From Rubrivivax sp. (GTDB taxonomy: Bacteria > Pseudomonadota > Gammaproteobacteria > Burkholderiales > Burkholderiaceae_C): a stretch of 49,926 bases of DNA. A program made the translations under genes and the position numbers. This document shows, piece by piece, positions 8,372 to 17,105 of the stretch. Within the stretch, counting starts at the first letter, position 1; every line of letters begins with the position of its first letter. The stretch covers positions 1 through 49,926 of the forward strand of contig JALORQ010000001.1 of the NCBI GenBank assembly GCA_025458805.1. The letters are read 5' to 3'. The notes beneath the pieces were generated by a model that saw only the letters and a list, made by a program, of their open reading frames with translations, did not search any database and was not told the origin of the DNA.

Positions 8372-10519
8372 ATGGTCCGTTTCGACGATATCCGTCTGCT
8401 TCGCGTGACCTACCTGCGCGGGCCGAACGTCTGGACCTATCGCTCGGCGCTCGAGACCTGGCTCGACCTCGGGGCCCTCGAGGACTGGCCGTCGAACCGC
8501 ATCGACGGCTTCGTCGGGCGCCTGACCGCGCTGCTGCCGGCGGTCGCCGAGCACCACTGCGGCGTCGGCGAGCGCGGCGGCTTCATGCAGCGGCTGCAGG
8601 AAGGCACCTGGATGGGCCACGTGCTCGAGCACGTGGTGATCGAGCTGCTCAACCTGGCGGGCATGCCGACCGGCTTCGGGCAGACGCGCAGCACGTCGCG
8701 GCACGGCGTCTACCGGATGGTGTTCCGCGCGCGCGACGAGGCCGTCGCGCGCTGCGCGCTGGAGCGCGGCCACCGTCTGCTCATGGCCGCGATCAACGGC
8801 GATCCGTTCGACGTCGCCGCCGCGGTGCAGGCGGTGCGCGACTCGATCGACGACGCCTACCTCGGCCCGAGCACGGCGCACATCGTCGCCGCGGCGACCG
8901 AGCGCGGCATCCCGCACATCCGGCTCAACGACGGCAACCTCGTGCAGCTCGGCCACGGCGCGCGGCAGCACCGCATCTGGACCGCCGAGAGCGACCGCAC
9001 GAGCGCGATCGCCGAGAACATCGCCGGCGACAAGGACCTTACCAAGCGCCTGCTGCGCAGCGTCGGCGTGCCGGTGCCCGAGGGCGAGGTCGCCCGCTCG
9101 CCGGCGGAAGCCTGGGAGATCGCGGAACGCATCGGGCTGCCGGTCGCCGTCAAGCCGGGCGACGGCAACCACGGCCGCGGGGTGACGCTCGAGCTCGAGA
9201 CTCGCGAGCAGGTCGAGGCGGCCTGGGCCGTGGCCGACCGGCACGGCAGCGAGGTCATCGTCGAGCGCTTCGTGCGCGGCCACGAGCACCGGCTGCTCGT
9301 CGTCGCCGGCAAGGTGGTCGCCGCGGCGCGCGGCGAGACCGCCTGGGTGGTCGCCGATGGCCGGCGCAGCGTGCGGCAGCTCGTCGACGACGAGATCAAT
9401 GCCGACCCGCGCCGCGGCACGACCGAGGACCACCCGCTGGCGCGCCTGGTCATCGACGAGGACGAAGGCATCCAGTCCGACCTCGCCCGGCAGGGCCTGG
9501 CGGCCGACGACGTGCCCGAGGCCGGCCGCCGGGTGCTGATCCAGCGCAACGGCAACGTCGCCTTCGACTGCACCGACGACGTGCATCCCGAGCTCGCGCA
9601 TCTGGCGACGCTGGCCGCGCGCACGGTCGGCCTGGACATCGCCGGCATCGACCTCCTGGCCGAGGACATCGCGCGGCCGCCCGACGCGCAGGCCTTCGCG
9701 GTCGTCGAGGTCAACGCCGGACCCGGGCTGCTGCCGCACCTGAAGCCGGCCGAAGGGGCTCCGCGCCCGGTCGGGCGCGCCATCGTCGACCACCTGTTCG
9801 CGCCGGGCGACGACGGACGCATCGACATCGTCGGCATCACCGGCGGTGCCGGCGTGCCGGCGGTCGCGGCGCTGGTGGCCTGGCTGCTTCAGATCGCCGG
9901 CCGCCGCGTCGGGCTGGCGACGCGGCGCGGGCTCGCGCTGGGCCCGCAGCACCGGCTGCCCGGGGACGCCTCGGGCTGGCGGCTCGCGCAGCGCCTGCTC
10001 GTCAACCGCGATCTCGACGCGGCCGTCTTCGGCGCGGACGCGCCGCTCATTCTCGACGAAGGGCTGGTCTACGACCGCTGCCGGGTCGGCGTGGTCACCG
10101 ACCTCGGCGGCATCGACGACCTGGGCCGGCACGACATCGACAGCGTCGACCAACTGCCGCGCGTGATGCGCACGCAGATGGACGTCGTGCTCGATCGCGG
10201 CGCCGGCGTGCTGAATGCCGACGACCCGGCCGTCGCCGCGCTGGCGCAGTTCTGCGACGGCGAGGTGCTGCTGTACGCGACCGAACCGGCGGCGGTCGCG
10301 ACGCACCGCGAGTCGGGCGGCCGGGCGCTGCTGTGGCACGAAGGCGAGTTCCGGCTGTGCGAAGGCCCGTCGATCACCGCGCTGCCGCTGCACGCCGCGG
10401 CGCGCAGGCTGCCGCCCGAGACGCTGCTGCCGGCACTCGCCGCGGGCTGGGCGCTGGGGCTGGCTCCCGCGCAGCTGGCTGCCGCGGCCGACACCTTCGA
10501 CGCGGCGTCCGCGGCCTGA
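8372..10519 (+). CDS. Short cyanophycin synthetase paralogue with degenerate Mur-ligase half
   Basis: A 715-aa relative of cyanophycin synthetase; the ATG at 8372 is chosen because MVRFDDIRLLRVTYLRGPNVW aligns with the start of the next gene. The N-terminal domain (about 1-215) and ATP-grasp domain (about 215-480, with KPGDGNHGRGV and VVEVNAGPGL) are intact. The third, Mur-ligase-like domain starts near residue 483. Its P-loop is lost: ITGGAGVPAV stands where the neighbour has VTGTNGKTTV. The protein also ends about 145 residues early, removing the Mur C-terminal lobe. It probably cannot add arginine by the normal route. It resembles CphA' or CphA2-type proteins, of which CphA2 joins beta-aspartyl-arginine dipeptides. 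Which activity applies here is inference. Confidence 0.88.
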   Translation: MVRFDDIRLLRVTYLRGPNVWTYRSALETWLDLGALEDWPSNRIDGFVGRLTALLPAVAEHHCGVGERGGFMQRLQEGTWMGHVLEHVVIELLNLAGMPTGFGQTRSTSRHGVYRMVFRARDEAVARCALERGHRLLMAAINGDPFDVAAAVQAVRDSIDDAYLGPSTAHIVAAATERGIPHIRLNDGNLVQLGHGARQHRIWTAESDRTSAIAENIAGDKDLTKRLLRSVGVPVPEGEVARSPAEAWEIAERIGLPVAVKPGDGNHGRGVTLELETREQVEAAWAVADRHGSEVIVERFVRGHEHRLLVVAGKVVAAARGETAWVVADGRRSVRQLVDDEINADPRRGTTEDHPLARLVIDEDEGIQSDLARQGLAADDVPEAGRRVLIQRNGNVAFDCTDDVHPELAHLATLAARTVGLDIAGIDLLAEDIARPPDAQAFAVVEVNAGPGLLPHLKPAEGAPRPVGRAIVDHLFAPGDDGRIDIVGITGGAGVPAVAALVAWLLQIAGRRVGLATRRGLALGPQHRLPGDASGWRLAQRLLVNRDLDAAVFGADAPLILDEGLVYDRCRVGVVTDLGGIDDLGRHDIDSVDQLPRVMRTQMDVVLDRGAGVLNADDPAVAALAQFCDGEVLLYATEPAAVATHRESGGRALLWHEGEFRLCEGPSITALPLHAAARRLPPETLLPALAAGWALGLAPAQLAAAADTFDAASAA

Positions 10520-10533
10520 ACGGAGTCCTCCCG

Positions 10534-13113
10534 ATGGAGATCACCCGCATCCGCGCGCTGCGCGGTCCCAATGTCTGGAGCCGGCAGACCGCGATCGAGG
10601 CCGTGGTGCGCTGCCGGGACGACGAGCGCGCCGTCTCGCCGCAGGGCGACACCGAGCGGCGGCTGCGCGAGCTGTTCCCGGGCATCACCGCACTGCGCGG
10701 CGTGGGCGACGAGGCGGGCATCCCGATGGCGAGGCTCCTCGAGCGCGCGGCGCTGTCGCTGCAGGCGCAGGCCGGGTGCCCGGTCAGCTTCAGCCGCACG
10801 ACCGCCACCCCCGAGGCCGGCCTCTACCAGGTCGTCGTCGAGTACACCGAGGAGCCGGTCGGGCGACGCGCGATCGATCTGGCGCACGCGCTCGTCGAGG
10901 CCGCGGCGCGCGGCGACGGCTTCGTGCTGCAGGACGCCGTCGACGAGCTGCGCACGCTCGACGAGGATCTGCGCCTGGGCCCGAGCACCGGCAGCATCGT
11001 GGCGGCGGCGGCCGCGCGCGGCATCCCGTACCGGCGGCTCACCGACGGCAGCCTGGTGCAGTTCGGCTGGGGGTCGAAGGCACGGCGCATCTGGGCGGCC
11101 GAGGTCGATGCGACGAGCGCCGTCTCGGAGCAGGTCGCGCAGGACAAGGACCTGACGAAGCGGCTGCTCGCGGCGGCCGGCGTGCCGGTGCCCGAGGGCC
11201 GGCCGGTCGCCGACCCGGACGAGGGCTGGCGCGTCGCGCTCGCGCTCGGCCTGCCGGTGGTCGTCAAGCCGCGCGACGGCAACCAGGGCAAGGGCGTCAC
11301 GGTGAACATCGTCGACCGCGCGCACTTCGACTCGGCGTTCGCCGCCGCCGCCGAGGTCGGCGAGGTGATGGTCGAGCAGTTCCTGCCCGGCCACGACTTC
11401 AGGCTGCTCGTCGTCGGCCACAAGCTGGTCGCGGCGGCGCGGCGCGACCCGCCGCACGTGGTCGGCGACGGCAGGCTCACGGTGCGTCAGCTCGTCGACC
11501 GCGTCAACGAGGACCCGCGCCGCGGCGACGGCCACGCGACGTCGCTGACCCGGGTGCGGCTCGACGAGATCGCCCTCGCCCGGCTGCGCGTGCAGGGGCT
11601 GGGGCCGGACGACGTGCCCGCGGCCGGGCAGCGCGTCGTGTTGCGCAACAACGCCAACCTGAGCACCGGCGGCACCGCCACCGACGTGACCGACGACGTG
11701 CACCCCGAGGTCGCCGCGCGCGCGGTCGCCGCGGCACGCATGATCGGGCTGCACGTCTGCGGCGTCGACGTCGTCTGCGAGCGCGTCGACCGGCCGCTCG
11801 AGTCGCAGCGCGGCGGCATCGTCGAGGTCAATGCCGCCCCCGGGCTGCGCATGCACCTGGCGCCGAGCTACGGCAAGCCGCGCCGCGTCGGCGAGGCGAT
11901 CGCCGAACACCTGTTCGGTCATGGCGAGGACGGGCGCATCCCGGTCGTTGCCGTCACCGGCACGAATGGCAAGACGACGGTGACGCGGCTCATTGCGCAC
12001 CTGTTCGCCGCCGCCGGACTGCGCGTCGGGATGACCAACACCGACGGCGCCTACGTCGACGGGCGGGCGATCGACCGTGGCGACTGCAGCGGCCCGAAGA
12101 GCGCTCGCAACGTGCTCGCGCACCCCGACACCGAGGCTGCCGTGCTCGAGACCGCCCGCGGCGGCATCCTGCGCGAAGGGCTGGGCTTCGACCGCTGCCG
12201 CGTCGCGGTCGTCACCAACATCGGGGCCGGCGACCACCTCGGACTCGGCTTCCTGCACACCCCCGAGGACATCGCCTGGGCGAAGAGCGTGATCGTGCAG
12301 AACGTCGACCCGGACGGCTACGCGGTGCTGAACGCCGCCGACCCGCTGGTGCTGGCGATGGCCGCGCAGTGTCCGGGCGACGTCATCCTCTTCGCCGCCG
12401 ACGGCCGGCTGCCGGCGCTCGCGGCGCACCGGGCGCAGGGCAGGCGCGTCGTGTTCGTCGACCAGGGCGACATCGTCGCGGCCGAGGGTTCGGCGCGCAT
12501 GCGGCTGCCGCTGCGCGAGGTGCCGCTGACCCAGGCCGGCAAGGGTGGCGGCACGATCGGCTTCCAGGTCGAGAACGTCCTCGCCGCGGTCGGCGCGGCC
12601 TGGGGTGCCGGGCTGCCGTTCGAGGCGGTGCACGGCGGGCTCGCGAGCTTCTCGGGCGATGCGCAGAATGCGCCGGCGCGCTTCAACGTCATGGAGCATC
12701 GCGGCGCGACCGTGATCGCCGACTACGGTCACAACCCCGACGCGATGCGCGCGCTGGTCGGCGCCGTCGACGCCATGCCGGCGCGCCGGCGCAGCGTGGT
12801 GATCAGCGCCGCCGGCGACCGCCGCGACGAGGACATCCGCGCGCAGACCGCGATCCTCGGCGCCGCCTTCGACGACGTGATCCTCTACCAGGATGCCGCG
12901 CAGCGCGGCCGTGCCGACGGCGAGGTCATCGCGCTGCTGCGCGAGGGGCTGGCGGGCGCCACGCGCGCGCGCCACGTCGAGGAGATCCGCGGCGAGTTCG
13001 CCGCCATCGACCGCGCGCTGGCGCGGCTCGAGCCCGGCGACCTGTGCCTGGTGCTGGTCGACCAGGTCGACGAGGCCATGGCGCACCTGGCGTCGCGCAT
13101 CGCCGCCGGCTGA
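10534..13113 (+). CDS. cphA: Cyanophycin synthetase
   Basis: Makes the storage polymer cyanophycin from aspartate and arginine, using ATP, without a ribosome. At 859 aa it is the usual length. The ATG at 10534 follows a GGAG site, 14 bp after the paralogue's stop. The N-terminal domain runs to about 210. The ATP-grasp domain has KPRDGNQGKGV and IVEVNAAPGL. The Mur-ligase-like domain from about 466 has an intact P-loop (VTGTNGKTTV) and the downstream ETARGGILREGLGFD stretch, plus a C-terminal lobe with ADYGHNPDA. All three catalytic modules therefore look complete. It probably shares a transcript with the shorter paralogue. Confidence 0.95.
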   Translation: MEITRIRALRGPNVWSRQTAIEAVVRCRDDERAVSPQGDTERRLRELFPGITALRGVGDEAGIPMARLLERAALSLQAQAGCPVSFSRTTATPEAGLYQVVVEYTEEPVGRRAIDLAHALVEAAARGDGFVLQDAVDELRTLDEDLRLGPSTGSIVAAAAARGIPYRRLTDGSLVQFGWGSKARRIWAAEVDATSAVSEQVAQDKDLTKRLLAAAGVPVPEGRPVADPDEGWRVALALGLPVVVKPRDGNQGKGVTVNIVDRAHFDSAFAAAAEVGEVMVEQFLPGHDFRLLVVGHKLVAAARRDPPHVVGDGRLTVRQLVDRVNEDPRRGDGHATSLTRVRLDEIALARLRVQGLGPDDVPAAGQRVVLRNNANLSTGGTATDVTDDVHPEVAARAVAAARMIGLHVCGVDVVCERVDRPLESQRGGIVEVNAAPGLRMHLAPSYGKPRRVGEAIAEHLFGHGEDGRIPVVAVTGTNGKTTVTRLIAHLFAAAGLRVGMTNTDGAYVDGRAIDRGDCSGPKSARNVLAHPDTEAAVLETARGGILREGLGFDRCRVAVVTNIGAGDHLGLGFLHTPEDIAWAKSVIVQNVDPDGYAVLNAADPLVLAMAAQCPGDVILFAADGRLPALAAHRAQGRRVVFVDQGDIVAAEGSARMRLPLREVPLTQAGKGGGTIGFQVENVLAAVGAAWGAGLPFEAVHGGLASFSGDAQNAPARFNVMEHRGATVIADYGHNPDAMRALVGAVDAMPARRRSVVISAAGDRRDEDIRAQTAILGAAFDDVILYQDAAQRGRADGEVIALLREGLAGATRARHVEEIRGEFAAIDRALARLEPGDLCLVLVDQVDEAMAHLASRIAAG

Positions 13114-13135
13114 ACAGCACCCGCGGCCTGCGCGC

Positions 13136-13966
13136 TCAGGTGCGCCACAGCCGCGGCCGGTGCGGCGGCAGCCCCCACGCGGCCGGCCGCCAGGCATCGC
13201 GCACCGAGCGCAGCGCGTGCAGCAGCGGCTCGGTGCGGTCGGCCAGCGCGCGCAGCACGACCACGCCGGGCGCGGGCGCGGTGACGCCCGCGGTCAGCGC
13301 GGGCGCTGAGGTGTCGAGCGCGCGCCGCGCGGCCTCGACCAGGGTCTCGCGCCGAGCCTCGCCGAGCGCGGCCCCGGCGACGAACCACATCGTGGCCAGT
13401 GCGCGCCCCCCGGCCAGGCCGCCGGTGCCGTCGAGCAGCGCGCGGTCCTCGGCGGCGAGCCGTCCGCGCTCGAGCCAGCACCCGGGCACCTCGAGGTGCT
13501 GGACGATGGCGCCGCGGTCGAAGGGCAGGCCCGAGGCCGGCAGGCCCAGCGCCAGCACGTCCCAGCCAATCGCCTCGGCCCCGCCCTCAAGCTCGATGCG
13601 CGTCACGTTCTCGGCCTCGCACCCGGGGTAGGCCAGCGTCTCCAGGGGCAGCCACTCGAGGCGCGCCCCGGACGCGAGCCTCAGGGTCGAATGCTGGGTC
13701 GCTGCAGCGCCGGCGCTGCGGTAGAACCGCGTCGCGCCGGGCGTCGTCACGAGGGCATGCGCCCCCTCCTCGAGCGTGATCGCGAGCGCGAGATCGTCGC
13801 CGCCGACCAGGCCACCCGGGGGATGCACGAGGACGTGGTGGCAGATGCCCTCGCCCTCCGGGTACAGCGCCTGCAGCACGCGCAGCGGGCCGTCGTGACG
13901 GTCGTGGGCGACGGTGCGCCCGCCCTCGCGCCGGTAGCGCAGCGCCAGGCGGCCGTGCCAGCTCAC
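13136..13966 (-). CDS. ureD: Urease accessory protein UreD
   Basis: UreD (UreH) family chaperone that helps UreF and UreG load nickel into urease. Motifs visible in the 276 aa include GPLRVLQALYPEGEGICHHVLVHPPGG near the N-terminus, TTPGATRFYRS, and LEWLPLETLAYPGCEAENVT in the middle. The start is the GTG at 13966, overlapping the upstream deaminase stop (GTGA); the track's longer frame is a read-back into that gene. It is the last gene of a leftward operon and runs into the end of cphA with a 22-bp gap. No ureA, ureB, ureC, ureE, ureF or ureG gene is in the window, which is unusual because ureD normally precedes ureABC. Confidence 0.92.
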   Translation of the reverse strand: MSWHGRLALRYRREGGRTVAHDRHDGPLRVLQALYPEGEGICHHVLVHPPGGLVGGDDLALAITLEEGAHALVTTPGATRFYRSAGAAATQHSTLRLASGARLEWLPLETLAYPGCEAENVTRIELEGGAEAIGWDVLALGLPASGLPFDRGAIVQHLEVPGCWLERGRLAAEDRALLDGTGGLAGGRALATMWFVAGAALGEARRETLVEAARRALDTSAPALTAGVTAPAPGVVVLRALADRTEPLLHALRSVRDAWRPAAWGLPPHRPRLWRT

Positions 13967-14439
13967 CGCGACGACCAGAATCCGCGATGCAGAGCCGCGA
14001 TCTCGTCCTCGACCTCGGCAAACGGACCGTACACCTGCAGCGGCTTCTGCCCGCGCGCGAAGACCTCGCGGCACGGCAGGTCGAGCGTCGGGTTCTCGGG
14101 GTGGTCCCCGGTCAGCTCGCGCAGCCGGTGCTCGCTCATGCCGTAGACCAGGCGCCCGATGTGCGCCCAGTACTGCGTGCCGGCGCACATCGCACAAGGC
14201 TCGACCGTGGTCACCAGCGTGCAGTTCCAGAGCAGTTCGGCGTCGAACCTGCGCGCGGCGGCGCGCGCAAGCACCGACTCGGCGTGGTCGACGCTGTCGA
14301 CGTTGCCCTGCGCCAGCAGCACGGTCTCGCCGTCGGGCGCGACGAGCAGCGCACCGAACGGATGGTGGCCGGCCGCCATCGCGTCGCGCGACACCGCGTG
14401 CGCGGCGCGCAGCGCGGCGACCATCTGATCGTGCGTCAT
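13963..14439 (-). CDS. Nucleobase deaminase, guanine-deaminase-like
   Basis: A zinc-dependent deaminase of the cytidine/guanine deaminase superfamily, 158 aa. The metal and proton-transfer motif HAE is at residues 52-54 and PCAMC at 81-85. The length and the TLVTTVEPCAMCAGTQYWAHIGRLVYG stretch fit small bacterial guanine deaminases and related nucleoside deaminases better than TadA. The ATG overlaps the permease stop (ATGA) and its stop overlaps the ureD start (GTGA). Lying beside an NMT1-type ABC transporter it probably deaminates an imported purine, releasing ammonia. The exact base is not provable from sequence. Confidence 0.82.
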   Translation of the reverse strand: MTHDQMVAALRAAHAVSRDAMAAGHHPFGALLVAPDGETVLLAQGNVDSVDHAESVLARAAARRFDAELLWNCTLVTTVEPCAMCAGTQYWAHIGRLVYGMSEHRLRELTGDHPENPTLDLPCREVFARGQKPLQVYGPFAEVEDEIAALHRGFWSSR

Positions 14440-15212
14440 GCCGCCTGGCTGCCGCGGTGCGCCCAGCCGGTGGTGCGCTTCTCGACCCAGGAGAACAGCT
14501 CGTACATCACCATCGCCATCACGCCGATGGTCACCAGCCCCGCGAAGGCCAGCGACATGCGCTGCTGGCTGCCGGCGGTCTGCATCAGGTAGCCGATGCC
14601 GGAGTCGCCGGCCGTCATCTCGGCGAGCACGGTGCCGACGAAGGCGAGCGTGATCGCGATCTTCAGCGAGCCGTAGAAGTAGGGCATCGAGCGCGGCAGC
14701 CCCACCTTGACGAGGACGTCCCAGCGCCGCGCGCCGAGCACGCGCAGCACGTCCTCGAGCTCCGGCTCGAGCGTCGCCAGCCCGGTGGCGATGTTGACGG
14801 TGATCGGGAAGAAGCTGATCAGGAAGGCGGTCAGGATCCCCGGACCGAGGCCGATGCCGAACCACACCACCAGGATCGGCACTACCGCCGCCTTGGGCAC
14901 CGCGTTGAAGGCGACCATCAGCGGATAGAGCGCGTTGTATGCCATGCGCGAACTGCCGATCAGGAAGCCGAGCAGCACGCCGACGACGATGCTGATGCCG
15001 AAGCCGATCATCGTCACCCAGAAGGTCTTCCACGCCGCCTCGAGCAGCGGCCCCCCGAACTCGCCGAACTGGGCCGCGATCTGCGTCGGTGCCGGGAAGA
15101 TGAACTCGGGCACGTCGAAGGCGCGCACGACCAGCTCCCACACCAGCAGCACGACCGCCAGCACCAGCAGCGGCGAGAAGCGCTCGAAGGTCTTGCTCTT
15201 CGTGAAGCTCAC
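14436..15212 (-). CDS. ABC transporter permease, NitT/TauT type
   Basis: Inner-membrane permease of 258 aa with about six hydrophobic segments. The EAA-loop region is visible as LRVLGARRWDVLVKVGLPRSMPYFYGSLKIA (about 160-190), characteristic of SsuC/TauC-like permeases. Its start lies 10 bp after the stop of the ATPase gene and its stop overlaps the deaminase start. With the adjacent ATPase and NMT1-type binding protein it forms one complete importer. The substrate is inferred to be a purine or purine-breakdown product because of the deaminase in the same operon. Confidence 0.9.
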   Translation of the reverse strand: MSFTKSKTFERFSPLLVLAVVLLVWELVVRAFDVPEFIFPAPTQIAAQFGEFGGPLLEAAWKTFWVTMIGFGISIVVGVLLGFLIGSSRMAYNALYPLMVAFNAVPKAAVVPILVVWFGIGLGPGILTAFLISFFPITVNIATGLATLEPELEDVLRVLGARRWDVLVKVGLPRSMPYFYGSLKIAITLAFVGTVLAEMTAGDSGIGYLMQTAGSQQRMSLAFAGLVTIGVMAMVMYELFSWVEKRTTGWAHRGSQAA

Positions 15213-15222
15213 GGCCGGCCCC

Positions 15223-16068
15223 TCACTGCGGCACCGCGACGCCGGTCTTGCCGACCGGTTGGCGGAAGGCGCCGATGTGGCCGCGCAGCTCGTGCACGAT
15301 GTCGGTGAACTCGGGCGTGTACGTCACCTCGAGGTCGCGCGGACGCGGCAGGTCGATGTGGCGCTTGACGACGAAGCGCCCCGGGCTGCGGCTCATGCAG
15401 TAGACGGTGTCGGCGAGGAAGACGCTCTCGCGCAGGTCGTGCGTGACCAGGATGACGTTGAAGCGCTGCGCCGCGTGCAGGTCGCGCAGCGCGCACCAGA
15501 GCTCCTCGCGCGTGAAGGCGTCGAGCGCGCCGAACGGCTCGTCGAGCAGCAGCATCTTGGGCTCGTGGATCAGCGCCCGGCAGATGCTCGCGCGCTGCTG
15601 CATGCCGCCCGAGAGCTGCCACGGGAACTTGTCCTCGTAGCCGCCGAGCCCGACGCTCTGCAGCAGCTTGCGCGCGCGCGCCTCGTACTCCTTGCGCCGG
15701 CTCTTGAAGCTCGACCGGTACGGCTCGACGATCTCGAGCGGCAGCAGCACGTTGTCGACCGTCGTGCGCCACGGCAGCAGGCTCGGCGCCTGGAAGGCCA
15801 TGCCGCTGATCTTGAGCGGGCCGGTCACCGGCTGGCCACCGATCGTGATCGTGCCCTTGCTCGGCATCTTCAGGCCCGTGGTCAGCTTCATGAACGTCGA
15901 CTTGCCGCAGCCCGACGGCCCGACGATGGCGATGAACTCGCCCTCCTCCACCTGCAGCGAGATGTCCTCGACCGCGTAGTGGCCGGCGGCGAGCAGCTCG
16001 TCGTTGTACGCGAGCCAGACGTTGCGGAAGTCGACGAAGGCCATGGGGCGCGCGTCCGCGACGGTCAC
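15223..16068 (-). CDS. ABC transporter ATPase, NitT/TauT type
   Basis: Nucleotide-binding subunit of the importer. It has Walker A (GPSGCGKST), signature LSGGMQQRASICRAL, Walker B MLLLDEPFGALD and H-loop LVTHDL. I chose the GTG at 16068 (281 aa), since it overlaps the stop of the binding-protein gene as GTGA, the pattern seen throughout this operon. An ATG eight codons further in (16044) is the alternative. The 717-aa frame in the track is a run-through of antisense-free but untranslated upstream sequence. Belongs to the SsuB/TauB group. Confidence 0.92.
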   Translation of the reverse strand: MTVADARPMAFVDFRNVWLAYNDELLAAGHYAVEDISLQVEEGEFIAIVGPSGCGKSTFMKLTTGLKMPSKGTITIGGQPVTGPLKISGMAFQAPSLLPWRTTVDNVLLPLEIVEPYRSSFKSRRKEYEARARKLLQSVGLGGYEDKFPWQLSGGMQQRASICRALIHEPKMLLLDEPFGALDAFTREELWCALRDLHAAQRFNVILVTHDLRESVFLADTVYCMSRSPGRFVVKRHIDLPRPRDLEVTYTPEFTDIVHELRGHIGAFRQPVGKTGVAVPQ

Positions 16069-17105
16069 TTGCGCGCCGGTGGCAGGATGTTCAGGTCGGC
16101 CTTCGGCGGCAGGAAGGCGTCGGTCCAGACCGCATTGGGGTCGACGCGCGTCTTGGTGCCGAAGGCGTCCGAGACCTGCGAGGCCATGAGCGCGAGCCGA
16201 CCCGGCACGACGACGCCGAAGCCCTCGGCGCGCGCGTCGGGGCTCGCGACCACCGCGTCGATCGCCATGCGCAGGCGCCGCTTCTCGAGCTCGACGTTGA
16301 TGATGCCGTCGCGCGCCTTCACGTACTCGATGGCCGGGTCGGGATTGGCCATCACCTCCTTGGCCCCCTTGGTGAAGGCGGCGAGGAAGGCACGCACCGC
16401 CTGCGGGTTCTCGCGGATCAGCTTCGGGCTCGCGATGATCGCGTTGCCGTACAGGCGCACGCCGTGATTCGCGTACGGGAAGACGACGATGTCCTCGGTC
16501 TTCACGCCGCGCGCCTCGAGGTTGAGGATCGAGGTGAACGAGAAGCCGGTGATGGCGTCGATGTCGCCGCGCACCAGCATCGTCTCGCGCAGCGGCGGGT
16601 CCATCGAGGTCCAGTTGGGCGTGGCCAGTCCGTTGGCCTTCGCGAGGATCGGGAAGGCGCGGCGGCCGGCGTCGAAGCTCGGCGCGCCGAGCTTGCGGCC
16701 GTCGAGGTCCTTGAGCTTGCCGATGCCGTTCTTCCTCAGCGTCAGCACCGCCGCCGGCGTGTTGTTGTAGACCATCATCACCGCGACCGGCTTGTTCGGC
16801 GCATCGGGGTTGTTGGCGTGGAACTCCATCAGCGCCGCGAGGTCGGCGAAGCCCATGTCGTAGGTGCCCGAGGCCACGCGCGTGACCGTGCCGCCGCTGC
16901 CGTTGCCGGCATCGATCGTGACGTCCAGCCCCGCCGCCTTGTAGTGGCCCTTTGCGGCCGACGCGAGGAACAGCGCCGACGGTCCCTCGAAGCGCCAGTC
17001 GAGCTGGAACTTGATCGGCGTCTGCGCCGCCGCGGGTAGGGAGGTGAGCGCCGCGGCGAATGCGGCGGCAACGAGGGCGCGACGGGCAGGCGAACGGGGC
17101 AGCAT
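16065..17105 (-). CDS. ABC transporter substrate-binding protein, NMT1/THI5-like
   Basis: Periplasmic binding protein of 346 aa. The ATG at 17105 gives a clean signal peptide (MLPRSPARRALVAAAFAAAL, then a cut after PAAAQ) and lies 10 nt after an AGGAG site. The track start at 17180 would put 25 unlikely residues before it. The mature part begins IKFQLDWRFEGPSALF, a hallmark of the NMT1/THI5-like family, and contains YDMGFADLAALMEF. First gene of the operon with ATPase, permease, deaminase and ureD. Family members bind pyrimidine precursors, purines, taurine and others; the deaminase favours a purine. Confidence 0.9.
   Translation of the reverse strand: MLPRSPARRALVAAAFAAALTSLPAAAQTPIKFQLDWRFEGPSALFLASAAKGHYKAAGLDVTIDAGNGSGGTVTRVASGTYDMGFADLAALMEFHANNPDAPNKPVAVMMVYNNTPAAVLTLRKNGIGKLKDLDGRKLGAPSFDAGRRAFPILAKANGLATPNWTSMDPPLRETMLVRGDIDAITGFSFTSILNLEARGVKTEDIVVFPYANHGVRLYGNAIIASPKLIRENPQAVRAFLAAFTKGAKEVMANPDPAIEYVKARDGIINVELEKRRLRMAIDAVVASPDARAEGFGVVVPGRLALMASQVSDAFGTKTRVDPNAVWTDAFLPPKADLNILPPARK

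Noticed and set aside
6006-8408. 800-aa plus-strand frame opposite the ABC transporter
   Set aside because: Antisense shadow: composition is Arg/Ala/Gln/Asp-rich with no domain, while the minus strand has clear ABC motifs.
13121-13156. Inverted repeat CCGCGGC/GCCGCGG as a terminator between cphA and ureD
   Set aside because: Loop of 22 nt, no T-tract, and one arm is inside the end of ureD.
10069-13197. 1042-aa minus-strand frame opposite the cphA genes
   Set aside because: Shadow caused by GC-rich third positions; the plus strand has full CphA motifs.
10215-13631. 1138-aa plus-strand frame
   Set aside because: Out-of-frame reading of both cphA genes with no recognisable motif.
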